A stretch of DNA of 8,728 nucleotides from positions 1 through 8,728 of the forward strand of contig CAMYVI010000099.1 of assembly GCA_947302185.1 (NCBI GenBank), written 5' to 3'. Every line of letters begins with the position of its first letter. Position 1 is the stretch's first letter. The stretch is from an uncultured Lachnospiraceae bacterium (GTDB lineage: Bacteria > Bacillota_A > Clostridia > Lachnospirales > Lachnospiraceae). Under the pieces are notes generated by a model. It ran no database searches and was not told the DNA's origin. It worked only from the letters and a program-made list of their open reading frames with translations. Position numbers and translations under genes: made by a program. This document shows, piece by piece, positions 1 through 6,057 of this stretch.

Positions 1-681
1 CCACATCCCCGACACAAAGTACATAAGTGCGCACCATGTATAGACAGAGAAGTAGTTTCCGTGTTCATCATAGCCGCGCTTTATTATCTCACGAGCCTCA
101 TCCTGCGATAACAGCCTGAAGCCGTCGAAAAGCTCGGAGCCGACCGCGCCGGTCTGGCACAGAGCAGACGTATCGTCTATAGCAATTACCGCACAGGCGA
201 GTGCGTTGCTCTCGTCGGTCATGCCCGGGCTGGAGAAAAGGAGGGGATTGACGACGAAGAGACGGTCGGTCTCCTTCACTTCCAGTCCGGTCTCTTCTTT
301 GATCTCACGGGCAGCAGCTGACAGTATGGCTGCATCTTGTGGTCGCACGCCGTCTGTCACTGATGATAGGTTTGCATCCTCCGGATCGATGAGTCCCGCC
401 GGAGGACTGAGCAGAAACTGACCGGTCGGGTAGCGGAACTCGTAGGAGGTGAGGAGCTTGGGGGCTTCATTTGCAATTTTCAGGATGACAAAGCAGCTGA
501 CGGCATCCGGAAGCATAGCCTTGAATTCTTCGTCAGACTTATGAGCGACAAGATTGTCCAGCGAACGGCGACTCGCGTCGTAGTAATGTTTGCCCGGAGC
601 GTACTTCAGGTCGAAGACTTTGATGAAGCGGCTCTCCATGAGGGTATCTATATTTTCTTTTAGGATGATTGGTTTTTCCAT
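1..681 (-). CDS. NUDIX hydrolase, ADP-ribose pyrophosphatase-like (3' end outside window)
   Basis: The frame is open for 227 codons from ATG at 681-679 to the window edge, so the C-terminus is missing. AGGAGG (plus 686-691) lies 4 nt upstream of the ATG and fixes the start. Proteins of this family hydrolyse nucleoside diphosphates linked to another moiety, often ADP-ribose, in the cytoplasm with Mg2+. Visible hallmarks are PPAGLID (about residues 93-99), the catalytic REIKEETGL (125-133) and SPGMTDE (151-157), the last typical of ADP-ribose pyrophosphatases. The canonical Nudix box places its Arg 14 residues after the first Gly; here Gly96 to Arg125 is 29 residues, so there is an insertion of about 15 residues (around ANLSSVTDGVRPQ). 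The gene is last of three co-oriented genes. The NUDIX assignment is firm; the ADP-ribose substrate is inferred. Confidence 0.88.
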   Translation of the reverse strand, partial: MEKPIILKENIDTLMESRFIKVFDLKYAPGKHYYDASRRSLDNLVAHKSDEEFKAMLPDAVSCFVILKIANEAPKLLTSYEFRYPTGQFLLSPPAGLIDPEDANLSSVTDGVRPQDAAILSAAAREIKEETGLEVKETDRLFVVNPLLFSSPGMTDESNALACAVIAIDDTSALCQTGAVGSELFDGFRLLSQDEAREIIKRGYDEHGNYFSVYTWCALMYFVSGMW

Positions 682-758
682 GGAACCTCCTATTTGAAAA
701 ATGTTTGGCACTGTGTGATTGAACAGAGATTTACGAACAGTTACGGGTTTCTTCTATA

Positions 759-786
759 AATATAGTAGAGAATAGAGTTGATGCAA
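759..786 (-). promoter_or_regulatory. Candidate promoter of the NUDIX gene
   Basis: On the minus strand, TTGCAT (786-781) and TATATT (764-759) are separated by 16 nt, which would start transcription about 70 nt before the NUDIX ATG. A second -10-like TATAAT lies at 792-787 but has no good -35 at 16-18 nt. The 202-bp gap to the upstream gene makes an independent promoter plausible. This rests on consensus matching only. Confidence 0.35.
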
Positions 787-790
787 ATTA

Positions 791-890
791 TACATGATAA
801 AACTGAAGCAAACCATAGATGATAAAACGGAAATAAAGCATACCTGCGGATTTGTATATCAAAAGTACCTGCGGATTTGTTTATCAGAAG
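791..890. repeat. 25-bp periodic repeat, four units in two pairs
   Basis: Units at 841-865 and 866-890 match at 23 of 25 positions, with the shared core TACCTGCGGATTTGT. Units at 791-815 and 816-840 match each other at 20 of 25, with the shared core ATGATAAAAC. The two pairs are only weakly related but keep the same 25-bp register. The last unit contains the thioesterase stop codon (884-886), so the repeat overlaps the end of that coding region and fills half of the gap to the NUDIX gene. Confidence 0.75.
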
Positions 891-1369
891 CCCTCTCTCT
901 GCCTTTTCTTTCGTGCCTCTATGCGCTCTTCGGCACCATCCCATTTTGCCTGCTCCTCAAATGTTTCTATTTTTAGACCGTAGGGAACGGCTGTGGGCTT
1001 TCCGTTTTCGTCGATGCAGACCTCTGTTAAAAATGCACGGTTAATTGGTCTGCGCATGCCCGTCTCAAGATCTTCAAGCCAGGTATCGACACGTACTTCG
1101 ATAGATGTCCGGCCGACATGTGTGACATAGGCAATCATAACAAGCGTATCATTCAGGAAAGCGCCTTTCTTGAATTCGAGGTGCTCGATGGAGACGGTCG
1201 CAACGTTCATGCTTGCGTGACGCATGGCGGCAATGCCGGCAATTTCATCGATCCATTCCAGAAGTTTGCCGCCGAAGAGACGGTTCTGGCCGTTGATGTC
1301 CACATAGCGCAAGAGGTGGGTGGCTTCGGTGCGGGAGTAACTTACGGTTCTGTAACCTTTTTCATACAT
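884..1369 (-). CDS. Hotdog-fold acyl-CoA thioesterase (YciA/BACH-like)
   Basis: This 161-residue protein has the acyl-CoA hydrolase signature of the hotdog family. NRLFGGKLLEWIDEIAGIAA (residues 29-48) carries the conserved Gly-Gly and the probable catalytic Asp41. VSIEHLEFKKG (59-69) and VGRTSIEV (85-92) follow, as expected. Such enzymes hydrolyse acyl-CoA to free fatty acid and CoA in the cytoplasm, usually as oligomers, and help control the CoA pool. Length is normal for a single-domain member. The C-terminal 20 residues are highly charged (Glu/Arg/Lys), as in relatives. ATG at 1369-1367 is preceded by AAAGGA 9 nt upstream. It lies 144 nt downstream of the phosphatase gene on the same strand. 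Chain-length specificity cannot be read from the sequence. Confidence 0.87.
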   Translation of the reverse strand: MYEKGYRTVSYSRTEATHLLRYVDINGQNRLFGGKLLEWIDEIAGIAAMRHASMNVATVSIEHLEFKKGAFLNDTLVMIAYVTHVGRTSIEVRVDTWLEDLETGMRRPINRAFLTEVCIDENGKPTAVPYGLKIETFEEQAKWDGAEERIEARKKRQREGF

Positions 1370-1401
1370 GGTGAGTGATCCTTTCGTAAGATTATGAATA
1401 T

Positions 1402-1427
1402 CATCGGTAATTTTTTACGCACCGATG
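1402..1427. other. Inverted repeat upstream of the thioesterase gene
   Basis: CATCGGT (1402-1408) and ACCGATG (1421-1427) form a perfect 7-bp stem around a 12-nt loop. The loop itself contains an alternative GTAA/TTAC pairing. It lies 33 bp upstream of the thioesterase ATG, between two co-oriented genes. No U-tract follows on the minus strand, so an operator or a weak RNA structure is likelier than an intrinsic terminator. Function unknown. Confidence 0.35.
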
Positions 1428-1513
1428 GTTGTGATGCTTACATTTTTTCGGGAGATGATTTTCTTCCGACAGTGGGGATAAGAGAGTGCGATGGATGGGG
1501 AGAGGTGACGGTA

Positions 1514-2257
1514 TCATTTGTCATCTCTTTCGAGACCCTCCACATTGTCATCATAGCATTCGACATAGCGAGCTCTCTTCGAGGGTTCTACCCCGCCGAG
1601 CAGGAGATGCGGTGTCGCGCCGAACTCGTTTACGCGGAATGAGGCGATACCCTGACGGCGCTCTTCTGTGTAAATGCTGGTGATGCCCGTCGGAGCCGAG
1701 ACAAATCCGTGCCAGAGCGGCATGGGTGAGACTCCGATCAGATGGCTGATGAGAACGCATTCGATGCCGAAGTGGCAGACGAGAGCGATCGTGTCGTGAT
1801 TAGAATTCACTGCTCTGTAGATGTTGCCGTCGCGCTCATATCCGTGCTTCGCGAGCAGAGTATCCAGGCCGTTATATACATATGAAGCTTCCGCATCAAC
1901 GCCGCCTTCGTGCATGATGGGGTGAGTGCACCATTTGTCTTTATCATACATTTCGGGGATTGCGGTCCAGTCAGCGGGACGCCAGTCCCAGGCGATCATG
2001 CGCCTGCCGTTGCCGTCCGGACGGAGGATGCGCGGCGGAAATTCTTTCAGCCAGTCGAGGGTGGTCGCGGTCATGCCGAGTTTTTCGAGTGAGAAGGCGG
2101 CGGTTCGCTGGGCGCGGCCGAGCGGGGAGACGTAGAAGTGGTCGATGTTATAGCGGTCGATGATGTTCGCGAGCAGCTTGGCTTCTATGTCGCCGCGCGG
2201 GGTGAGAGAGTCGTTGGCGTAATCGGGGTCGCCGTGGCGGATGATGATGATTCTCAA
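1514..2257 (-). CDS. Histidine phosphatase family protein (phosphoglycerate mutase-like)
   Basis: This 247-residue protein begins MRIIIIRHGDPDY. It has the RHG motif with the phospho-accepting His8, and SPLGRAQRTAAF (44-55) with the second active-site Arg48. LVCHFGIECVL near residues 159-169 supplies the second catalytic His162. These mark the branch-1 histidine phosphatase superfamily, which dephosphorylates small molecules or proteins or acts as a phosphoglycerate mutase. The start is TTG at 2257-2255, with GAAGGAG about 6 nt upstream. It is longer than minimal members (about 200 residues), with extra sequence between Arg48 and His162 and a polar C-terminal tail (ERDDK). It is the first of three minus-strand genes and diverges from the transporter operon. 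The substrate cannot be assigned; a mutase role is unlikely to be recognisable without the full family context. Confidence 0.87.
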   Translation of the reverse strand: MRIIIIRHGDPDYANDSLTPRGDIEAKLLANIIDRYNIDHFYVSPLGRAQRTAAFSLEKLGMTATTLDWLKEFPPRILRPDGNGRRMIAWDWRPADWTAIPEMYDKDKWCTHPIMHEGGVDAEASYVYNGLDTLLAKHGYERDGNIYRAVNSNHDTIALVCHFGIECVLISHLIGVSPMPLWHGFVSAPTGITSIYTEERRQGIASFRVNEFGATPHLLLGGVEPSKRARYVECYDDNVEGLERDDK

Positions 2258-2301
2258 GGGGTACTCCTTCTGTATGGATTGTTGTTTGTGGTCTTGAGTC
2301 T

Positions 2302-2330
2302 ATTATAACTGTTATTTTTTTTATTTACTA
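2302..2330 (-). promoter_or_regulatory. Candidate promoter of the histidine phosphatase gene
   Basis: A perfect -10 TATAAT occurs on the minus strand at 2307-2302 in a very A/T-rich context. At 17 nt spacing the -35 hexamer is TAGTAA (2330-2325), a weak 3/6 match. The predicted start near 2295 gives a leader of about 38 nt before the TTG start. The spacing, position and A-rich spacer support it; the -35 does not. Confidence 0.45.
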
Positions 2331-2355
2331 TAGAAATAATTGGCGTGAGAGGTCC

Positions 2356-2501
2356 GGTCGGGGACGGTTCTTGCTTGGTCGGGGACGGTTCCTGTCCGGT
2401 CGGGGACGGTTCTTGCTTGGTCGGGGACGGTCCTGTCCGGTCGGGGACGGTTCTTGCTTGGTCGGGGACGGTTCCTGTCTAGTCGGGGACGGTTCTTAAT
2501 C
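2356..2501. repeat. 21-bp GC-rich tandem array (GGGGACGG), seven units
   Basis: Seven units start at 2356, 2377, 2398, 2419, 2439, 2460 and 2481. All carry GTCGGGGACGGT (the first base of the last unit differs). Ends alternate: odd units end TTCTTGCTT (the last one TTCTTAATC) and even units end CCTGTCC or CCTGTCT, giving a 42-bp higher-order repeat. Unit 4 lacks one T and is 20 bp. I recognise the GGGGACGGTTC / GAACCGTCCCC motif as recurrent in intergenic repeats of Firmicutes, sometimes near IS200-like transposases, but this is recollection and no transposase lies here. A proline/arginine-rich minus-strand reading frame across the array is a by-product of the repeat. Confidence 0.9.
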
Positions 2502-2521
2502 GTTAAGAACCGTCCCCGATT
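2481..2521. repeat. Inverted cap of the 21-bp array: 17-bp perfect hairpin
   Basis: The last array unit is followed at once by its inverted copy. Positions 2483-2499 pair perfectly with 2503-2519 around the 3-nt loop TCG, and the stem can extend by a G-T and an A-T pair. No T-run follows on either strand, so it is not a standard terminator. Just beyond it, GGGT (2525-2528) and ACCC (2535-2538) flank CCCGGC as a second small dyad. Together these resemble a REP/BIME-type or MITE-type end. Confidence 0.8.
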
Positions 2522-2593
2522 AGGGGGTCCCGGCACCCAAAACAGCAATTTCATCAAAGAAACACGTCAAAGTAAGCCCCTAACCGTCGAATC

Positions 2594-2616
2594 TCTCAAA
2601 AAATCATTTTTTGAGA
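2594..2616. promoter_or_regulatory. Perfect A/T-rich palindrome upstream of the operon promoter (possible operator)
   Basis: TCTCAAAAAA (2594-2603) is mirrored exactly by TTTTTTGAGA (2607-2616). Counting the centre TCA, the symmetry is 11 bp on each side of one C. It ends 8 bp before the -35 hexamer of the transporter promoter. The position suits an activator or repressor site, or an UP-like element. It does not match any regulator consensus I can name. Confidence 0.45.
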
Positions 2617-2624
2617 ATGATTAA

Positions 2625-2653
2625 TTGACTTTTAATTAAGGTGTTTATAGAAT
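2625..2653 (+). promoter_or_regulatory. Sigma-A promoter of the nucleoside transporter operon
   Basis: TTGACT (2625-2630) and TAGAAT (2648-2653) are separated by exactly 17 nt; each hexamer matches consensus at 5 of 6 positions. The expected start is near 2660, giving a leader of about 45 nt before the lipoprotein ATG. It is the only strong promoter seen upstream of the operon. Confidence 0.8.
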
Positions 2654-2655
2654 GT

Positions 2656-2681
2656 AAGGGTTCAAAAAACGAACCCTTTTT
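2656..2681 (+). other. Dyad over the predicted transcription start, followed by five T
   Basis: AAGGGTTC (2656-2663) pairs with GAACCCTT (2671-2678) around an A-rich 7-nt loop, followed by T to 2681. As RNA it looks like a short intrinsic terminator. However, the promoter just upstream should start transcription inside the left arm, so the full hairpin would form only in read-through RNA. It could instead be a DNA operator at the start site. Confidence 0.4.
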
Positions 2682-2704
2682 ACTATCTTAAGGAGGAACA
2701 AAAC

Positions 2705-4030
2705 ATGAGAAAGAAACTCTTTGCCGTAATCATGACCGCCGTCATGGCAGTCAGCATGGCAGCATGCGGTGGCAGCAGCTCTTCTGCAGGCACAACCGAC
2801 GCGACTGACACATCTGTGGCAGCGGATGCAGCAGACGCAGTTGCAGCCGAGCCGGAAGCTATGGAGCCGGTCGCAGCAGCAGACATCAAAATCGGACTTA
2901 TCTGTGTTGAAGATGAGAACTCCGGTTATGATGCAGCTCACATTGACGGTATCACAGAAGCCTGCAAGGCTCTCGGTGTAGATCCGTCCACTCAGCTCAT
3001 CATCAAGAAGGACATCCCGGAAGACGAGAGCTGCTATGACAACGCAGTAGATCTCGCAGAAGAAGGATGCAATATCATCTTTTCCGACTCCTATGCACAT
3101 CAGAGCTACATGCAGCAGGCTGCTATGGAATATCCGGATGTAGTCTTTGTACCGTGCACGGGCGACATGGCCGCAGGTTCAGGTCTTAATAACCTCAAGA
3201 ACATTTTCCCGCACACATTCGAGTCCCGCTATGTATCCGGTGTTGTTGCCGGAATGAAGCTCGCAGAGATGATGGAAAAAGACCCGACTCTCGATCCGTA
3301 TATCGGTTATATCGGTGCATATCCGTATGCAGAAGTTGTATCCGGTATGACAGCATTCTTCCTGGGCGTTCGTTCCGTCGTCCCGGAAGCTCACATGGAT
3401 GTTCAGTACACGAATTCCTGGTATGATCCGACAGCTGAAGGTGCTGCCGCTGAAGCTCTTATGGCTAAGGGCTGCTCTATCCTCAGCCAGCATGCTGATT
3501 CCACAGGCGTTCCGTCTGCAGTTCAGGCAGCTCACCAGAACGGCAAGGAAGTTTACTGTGTAGGTTACAACATCGATATGAGAAGTGTAGCTCCGGACGT
3601 TGCTCTTACATCTGCTCAGAATAACTGGTCAGTACTGTATGAGCACATGCTCGATTGCTTCATTAAGGGCGATGTCGTACCGACCGACTATTCCGCAGGC
3701 GCTGAGGATGATGCTGTTATGATTTCCGAGCTTGGCGATGCATGTGCAGAAGGCACTGCTGAGAAGGTTGAAGAAACATGGAAAGGTATCAAGGACGGTT
3801 CCATTCAGGTATTCGATACATCTACATTCACCTGCAAGCCTTCAGAAGACGGCTCCTACACTGTAGATGATAACGGCGTAGTCACATCCGCTTTCGGTCT
3901 GGATTCAGACGGCGATTTCGTAAATGACAATGGCGAAGCTATCGTTGACGGTGCGTTCATTGAGTCCGAGCTCCGCAGCGCTCCGTACTTCTCACTTCAC
4001 ATTGACGGTATCACAGAGCTTACTAACTGA
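2705..4030 (+). CDS. BMP-family nucleoside-binding lipoprotein of an ABC importer
   Basis: This 441-residue extracellular substrate-binding protein has a lipoprotein signal peptide (KK, hydrophobic stretch, MAAC; lipidated Cys21). A flexible Ser/Ala/Asp/Glu-rich linker covers about residues 22-58 and the BMP (PnrA-like) domain runs from about 60. Family-typical segments are SQHADSTGVPSAV (261-273), VGYNIDM (286-292) and the C-terminal RSAPYFSLHIDGI (424-436). The usual DxSFN ligand motif is replaced by ENSGYDAAH (71-79). AAGGAGG (2690-2696) lies 8 nt before ATG. The downstream ATPase and two permeases match B. subtilis NupNOPQ and S. mutans RnsBACD, so a nucleoside ligand is expected; the exact one is unknown. 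Residues 400-411 resemble an EF-hand calcium loop (Asp400, Asp402, Asp404, Glu411). Confidence 0.92.
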   Translation: MRKKLFAVIMTAVMAVSMAACGGSSSSAGTTDATDTSVAADAADAVAAEPEAMEPVAAADIKIGLICVEDENSGYDAAHIDGITEACKALGVDPSTQLIIKKDIPEDESCYDNAVDLAEEGCNIIFSDSYAHQSYMQQAAMEYPDVVFVPCTGDMAAGSGLNNLKNIFPHTFESRYVSGVVAGMKLAEMMEKDPTLDPYIGYIGAYPYAEVVSGMTAFFLGVRSVVPEAHMDVQYTNSWYDPTAEGAAAEALMAKGCSILSQHADSTGVPSAVQAAHQNGKEVYCVGYNIDMRSVAPDVALTSAQNNWSVLYEHMLDCFIKGDVVPTDYSAGAEDDAVMISELGDACAEGTAEKVEETWKGIKDGSIQVFDTSTFTCKPSEDGSYTVDDNGVVTSAFGLDSDGDFVNDNGEAIVDGAFIESELRSAPYFSLHIDGITELTN

Positions 4031-4046
4031 CAGTCAGAGGACTGTC
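4029..4046 (+). other. Stem-loop at the lipoprotein stop codon
   Basis: GACAGTC (4029-4035) and GACTGTC (4040-4046) form a perfect 7-bp stem with loop AGAG, overlapping the TGA stop. No U-tract follows, so transcription should continue. Such hairpins can protect the 3' end of the binding-protein message, which would fit a need for more lipoprotein than membrane parts; that role is inferred. Confidence 0.5.
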
Positions 4047-4107
4047 GCATTAAGGCAAAGCACAGCAGAATATGGATTTATCCGTGATCCGGATCCCCGA
4101 TAGGAGG

Positions 4108-4159
4108 CCGGAATACGGGCTGCAGGTCAGAATGACTGACCTGCAGATGCCATATTCGG
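4108..4159 (+). other. Long intra-operon stem-loop
   Basis: CTGCAGGTCAG (4120-4130) pairs perfectly with CTGACCTGCAG (4136-4146) around AATGA. After a small internal loop, GAATA (4111-4115) pairs with TATTC (4153-4157), with CC/GG (4108-4109 with 4158-4159) extending the base. No T-run follows. It is probably an mRNA-stabilising or processing element between the lipoprotein and ATPase messages, or a REP-like relic. Confidence 0.55.
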
Positions 4160-4211
4160 AAGCAATGTATAATGCGGCGGTCCCTTTTCTCATTTCACTC
4201 ATTATTGTTTT

Positions 4212-4260
4212 CAAGAACGCATCGGCGTTCTTGCCGCGACGTGCGCAGCGCGTAAGCGCT
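4212..4260 (+). other. Two further intra-operon hairpins
   Basis: CAAGAACGC (4212-4220) pairs with GCGTTCTTG (4225-4233) around ATCG. Then AGCGC (4247-4251) pairs with GCGCT (4256-4260) around GTAA, a GNRA-type tetraloop. The following TTTCT is too short to be a convincing terminator, though partial attenuation is possible. A 12-bp palindrome, GCAGTGCACTGC, lies further on at 4298-4309. Confidence 0.45.
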
Positions 4261-4321
4261 TTCTATTGCGCGATGAAGAATAAAATGCACATTCGGCGCA
4301 GTGCACTGCCACTGTAAACAT

Positions 4322-4473
4322 GAAATCCTGCAAATATCAATTCCCGCCCGCCTTGTGCACCCCAGTCCCTGAGGTGCAGAATGTGAATGGGAAATCCTGC
4401 AAATATCAATTCCCGCCCGCCTTGTGCACCCCAGTCCCTGAGGTGCAGAATGTGAACGGGAAATCCTGCAAAT
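4322..4473. repeat. 69-bp direct repeat, two full copies plus a 14-bp stub
   Basis: Copies at 4322-4390 and 4391-4459 differ at one base (T4388 versus C4457). A third copy starts at 4460 and matches for GAAATCCTGCAAAT before diverging. Each copy contains a hairpin in which TGCACC pairs with GGTGCA, with inner CAG/CTG pairs. Because 69 is a multiple of three and no stop occurs, the repeat reads in frame with the ATPase gene downstream and creates a spurious 70-codon extension from ATG 4320. Near identity of the copies suggests a recent duplication. Confidence 0.92.
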
Positions 4474-4529
4474 GCACTCCCCCGTCCGAACGCACAATTA
4501 TCCGATTTGGGAAGCGAGGTTCATTCAAA

Positions 4530-6056
4530 TTGAGTAACACACCTGCTGTAGAACTGATCAACGTGACAAAACGCTTCGGAAGAATACTGGCAAATGATCA
4601 CGTGAATCTTACAATCAACAAGGGAGAGATTTTGTCTTTGCTCGGTGAGAACGGCAGCGGCAAGACCACTCTCATGAACATGCTGTCAGGAATCTATTAC
4701 CCTGATGAGGGCGAAATCAGAGTTGACGGACAGATAGTTACGATCGCATCGCCGCATGATGCATTTGACTGCGGAATCGGCATGGTCCATCAGCATTTTA
4801 AACTGGTAGATGTCTTCACCGCCGCAGAAAATGTAACCCTCGGCACAAATGACGGCAAACTCAATCTCAAAGCTGTCTCAGCCAGGATCCGTGAAATCTG
4901 TGACCGGTACGGATTTGTCATCGATCCGTCCAAGAAAATCTACGACATGTCCGTTTCGGAAAAGCAGACCGTTGAGATCATCAAAGTCCTTTACAGGGGC
5001 GCTAATATCCTGATTCTCGACGAGCCGACCGCCGTTCTTACGCCTCAGGAGACCGACCGTCTTTTTGACGTCATGAGGAATATGAAGAAGGACGGCAAGT
5101 CCATGATTATCATTACACACAAGCTGCATGAAGTCATGGATGTGTCCGACCGCGTCGCGGTCCTCCGCAAGGGCAAATATATCGGTGATATAGCGACCAA
5201 AGATACAAATCCGGAGCAGCTGACCGAAATGATGGTCGGCAGAGCGGTAGAACTGGATATCGCACATCCTGTTGTAAAGAATCCGGTCCCGCGTCTCATT
5301 GTCAAAAATCTTACTGTTCTCGACGCCCTGGGCGTCAAGCGACTGGATAATGTATCCTTTACCGCAAATGGCGGTGAAATCCTCGGCATTGCAGGCGTCT
5401 CGGGTTCCGGTCAGAAGGAGCTTCTGGAAGCCATAGCGGGTCTTCAGGAAACCGAGAAGGGATCGAGTGTGACCTATCTGCCAAAAGACGGAGTGGAGCT
5501 GGAACTGATAGGCAAGACGCCTCTGGAGATCAGGAGACAGGGCGTAAGCCTGTCATTTGTCCCGGAAGACCGTCTCGGCATGGGTCTGGTCGGCGATATG
5601 GGTATGACCGACAACATGCTGCTTCGCAGTTATACAAATGGCTCCGGCATTAATGCGGACCGCAAAGCCCCTCACGAACTGGCAGAAAGGGTCATCGACA
5701 ATCTTGAGGTCGTGACTCCCGGAACGGAATTCCCTGTCAGGGCACTTTCCGGAGGAAATGTCCAGAAGGTTCTTGTCGGACGCGAAATCGCTCAGAATCC
5801 GCAGGTCCTGATGACAGCCTATGCAGTCCGCGGACTTGATATCAATACATCCTACGCAATTTATGACCTGCTGACTAAGCAGAAAATGGCCGGCGTCGCC
5901 GTAATTTATGTCGGTGAGGATCTGGACGTTCTTCTGGAGCTTGCGGACCGGATCGTAGTTCTCTGCGGCGGACAGGTCAGCGGTATTGTTGACACGAAGA
6001 AGACGACTAAGGAAGAAGTCGGTCTTCTCATGACCAAATTCAGGAAGGAGGGCTGA
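4530..6056 (+). CDS. Nucleoside ABC transporter ATPase with two nucleotide-binding domains (NupO/RnsA-like)
   Basis: With TTG 4530 as start the protein has 508 residues, normal for this family. AAGCGAGGT (4512-4520) is the plausible ribosome binding site. An upstream ATG at 4320 is in frame but would add 70 repeat-derived residues and has no ribosome binding site. Domain 1 has Walker A GENGSGKT (39-46), Q-loop Gln88, signature MSVSEKQ (140-146), Walker B ILILDE (160-165) and H-loop His197. Domain 2 has the degenerate Walker A GVSGSGQ (289-295, Lys replaced by Gln), signature LSGGNVQK (406-413), Walker B-like VLMTAYAVRGLD (426-437) and Glu463 in place of the H-loop His. So one composite ATP site is probably catalytic and one is not, as in related sugar and nucleoside importers. 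It energises the two permeases encoded next; its stop lies 1 bp before the first. Confidence 0.93.
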   Translation: MSNTPAVELINVTKRFGRILANDHVNLTINKGEILSLLGENGSGKTTLMNMLSGIYYPDEGEIRVDGQIVTIASPHDAFDCGIGMVHQHFKLVDVFTAAENVTLGTNDGKLNLKAVSARIREICDRYGFVIDPSKKIYDMSVSEKQTVEIIKVLYRGANILILDEPTAVLTPQETDRLFDVMRNMKKDGKSMIIITHKLHEVMDVSDRVAVLRKGKYIGDIATKDTNPEQLTEMMVGRAVELDIAHPVVKNPVPRLIVKNLTVLDALGVKRLDNVSFTANGGEILGIAGVSGSGQKELLEAIAGLQETEKGSSVTYLPKDGVELELIGKTPLEIRRQGVSLSFVPEDRLGMGLVGDMGMTDNMLLRSYTNGSGINADRKAPHELAERVIDNLEVVTPGTEFPVRALSGGNVQKVLVGREIAQNPQVLMTAYAVRGLDINTSYAIYDLLTKQKMAGVAVIYVGEDLDVLLELADRIVVLCGGQVSGIVDTKKTTKEEVGLLMTKFRKEG

Positions 6057-6057
6057 C

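Noticed and set aside
2483..2519. 17-bp hairpin as an intrinsic terminator
   Set aside because: There is no T-run after the stem on either strand, and it is better explained as an inverted copy of the array unit.
2321..2557. 78-codon minus-strand frame rich in Pro/Arg/Asp
   Set aside because: It is a translation of the 21-bp repeat with no ribosome binding site, and it covers the A/T-rich upstream part of the phosphatase promoter.
2539..2704. Purine or other riboswitch before the nucleoside transporter
   Set aside because: The leader from the predicted start is only about 45 nt, and I see no conserved purine, preQ1 or other aptamer core.
3179..3535. 118-codon minus-strand frame inside the lipoprotein gene, and similar antisense frames in the ATPase and permease genes
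   Set aside because: They are shadows of well-supported genes, without ribosome binding sites or recognisable domains.
4168..4173. TATAAT as an internal promoter for the ATPase gene
   Set aside because: The -10 is perfect but no TTGACA-like hexamer lies 16-18 nt upstream and there is no TGN extension; the upstream sequence is a hairpin arm.
4195..4497. 100-codon minus-strand frame with a duplicated Cys/Arg-rich segment
   Set aside because: It is antisense to the 69-bp repeat. The duplication alone explains the long open frame.
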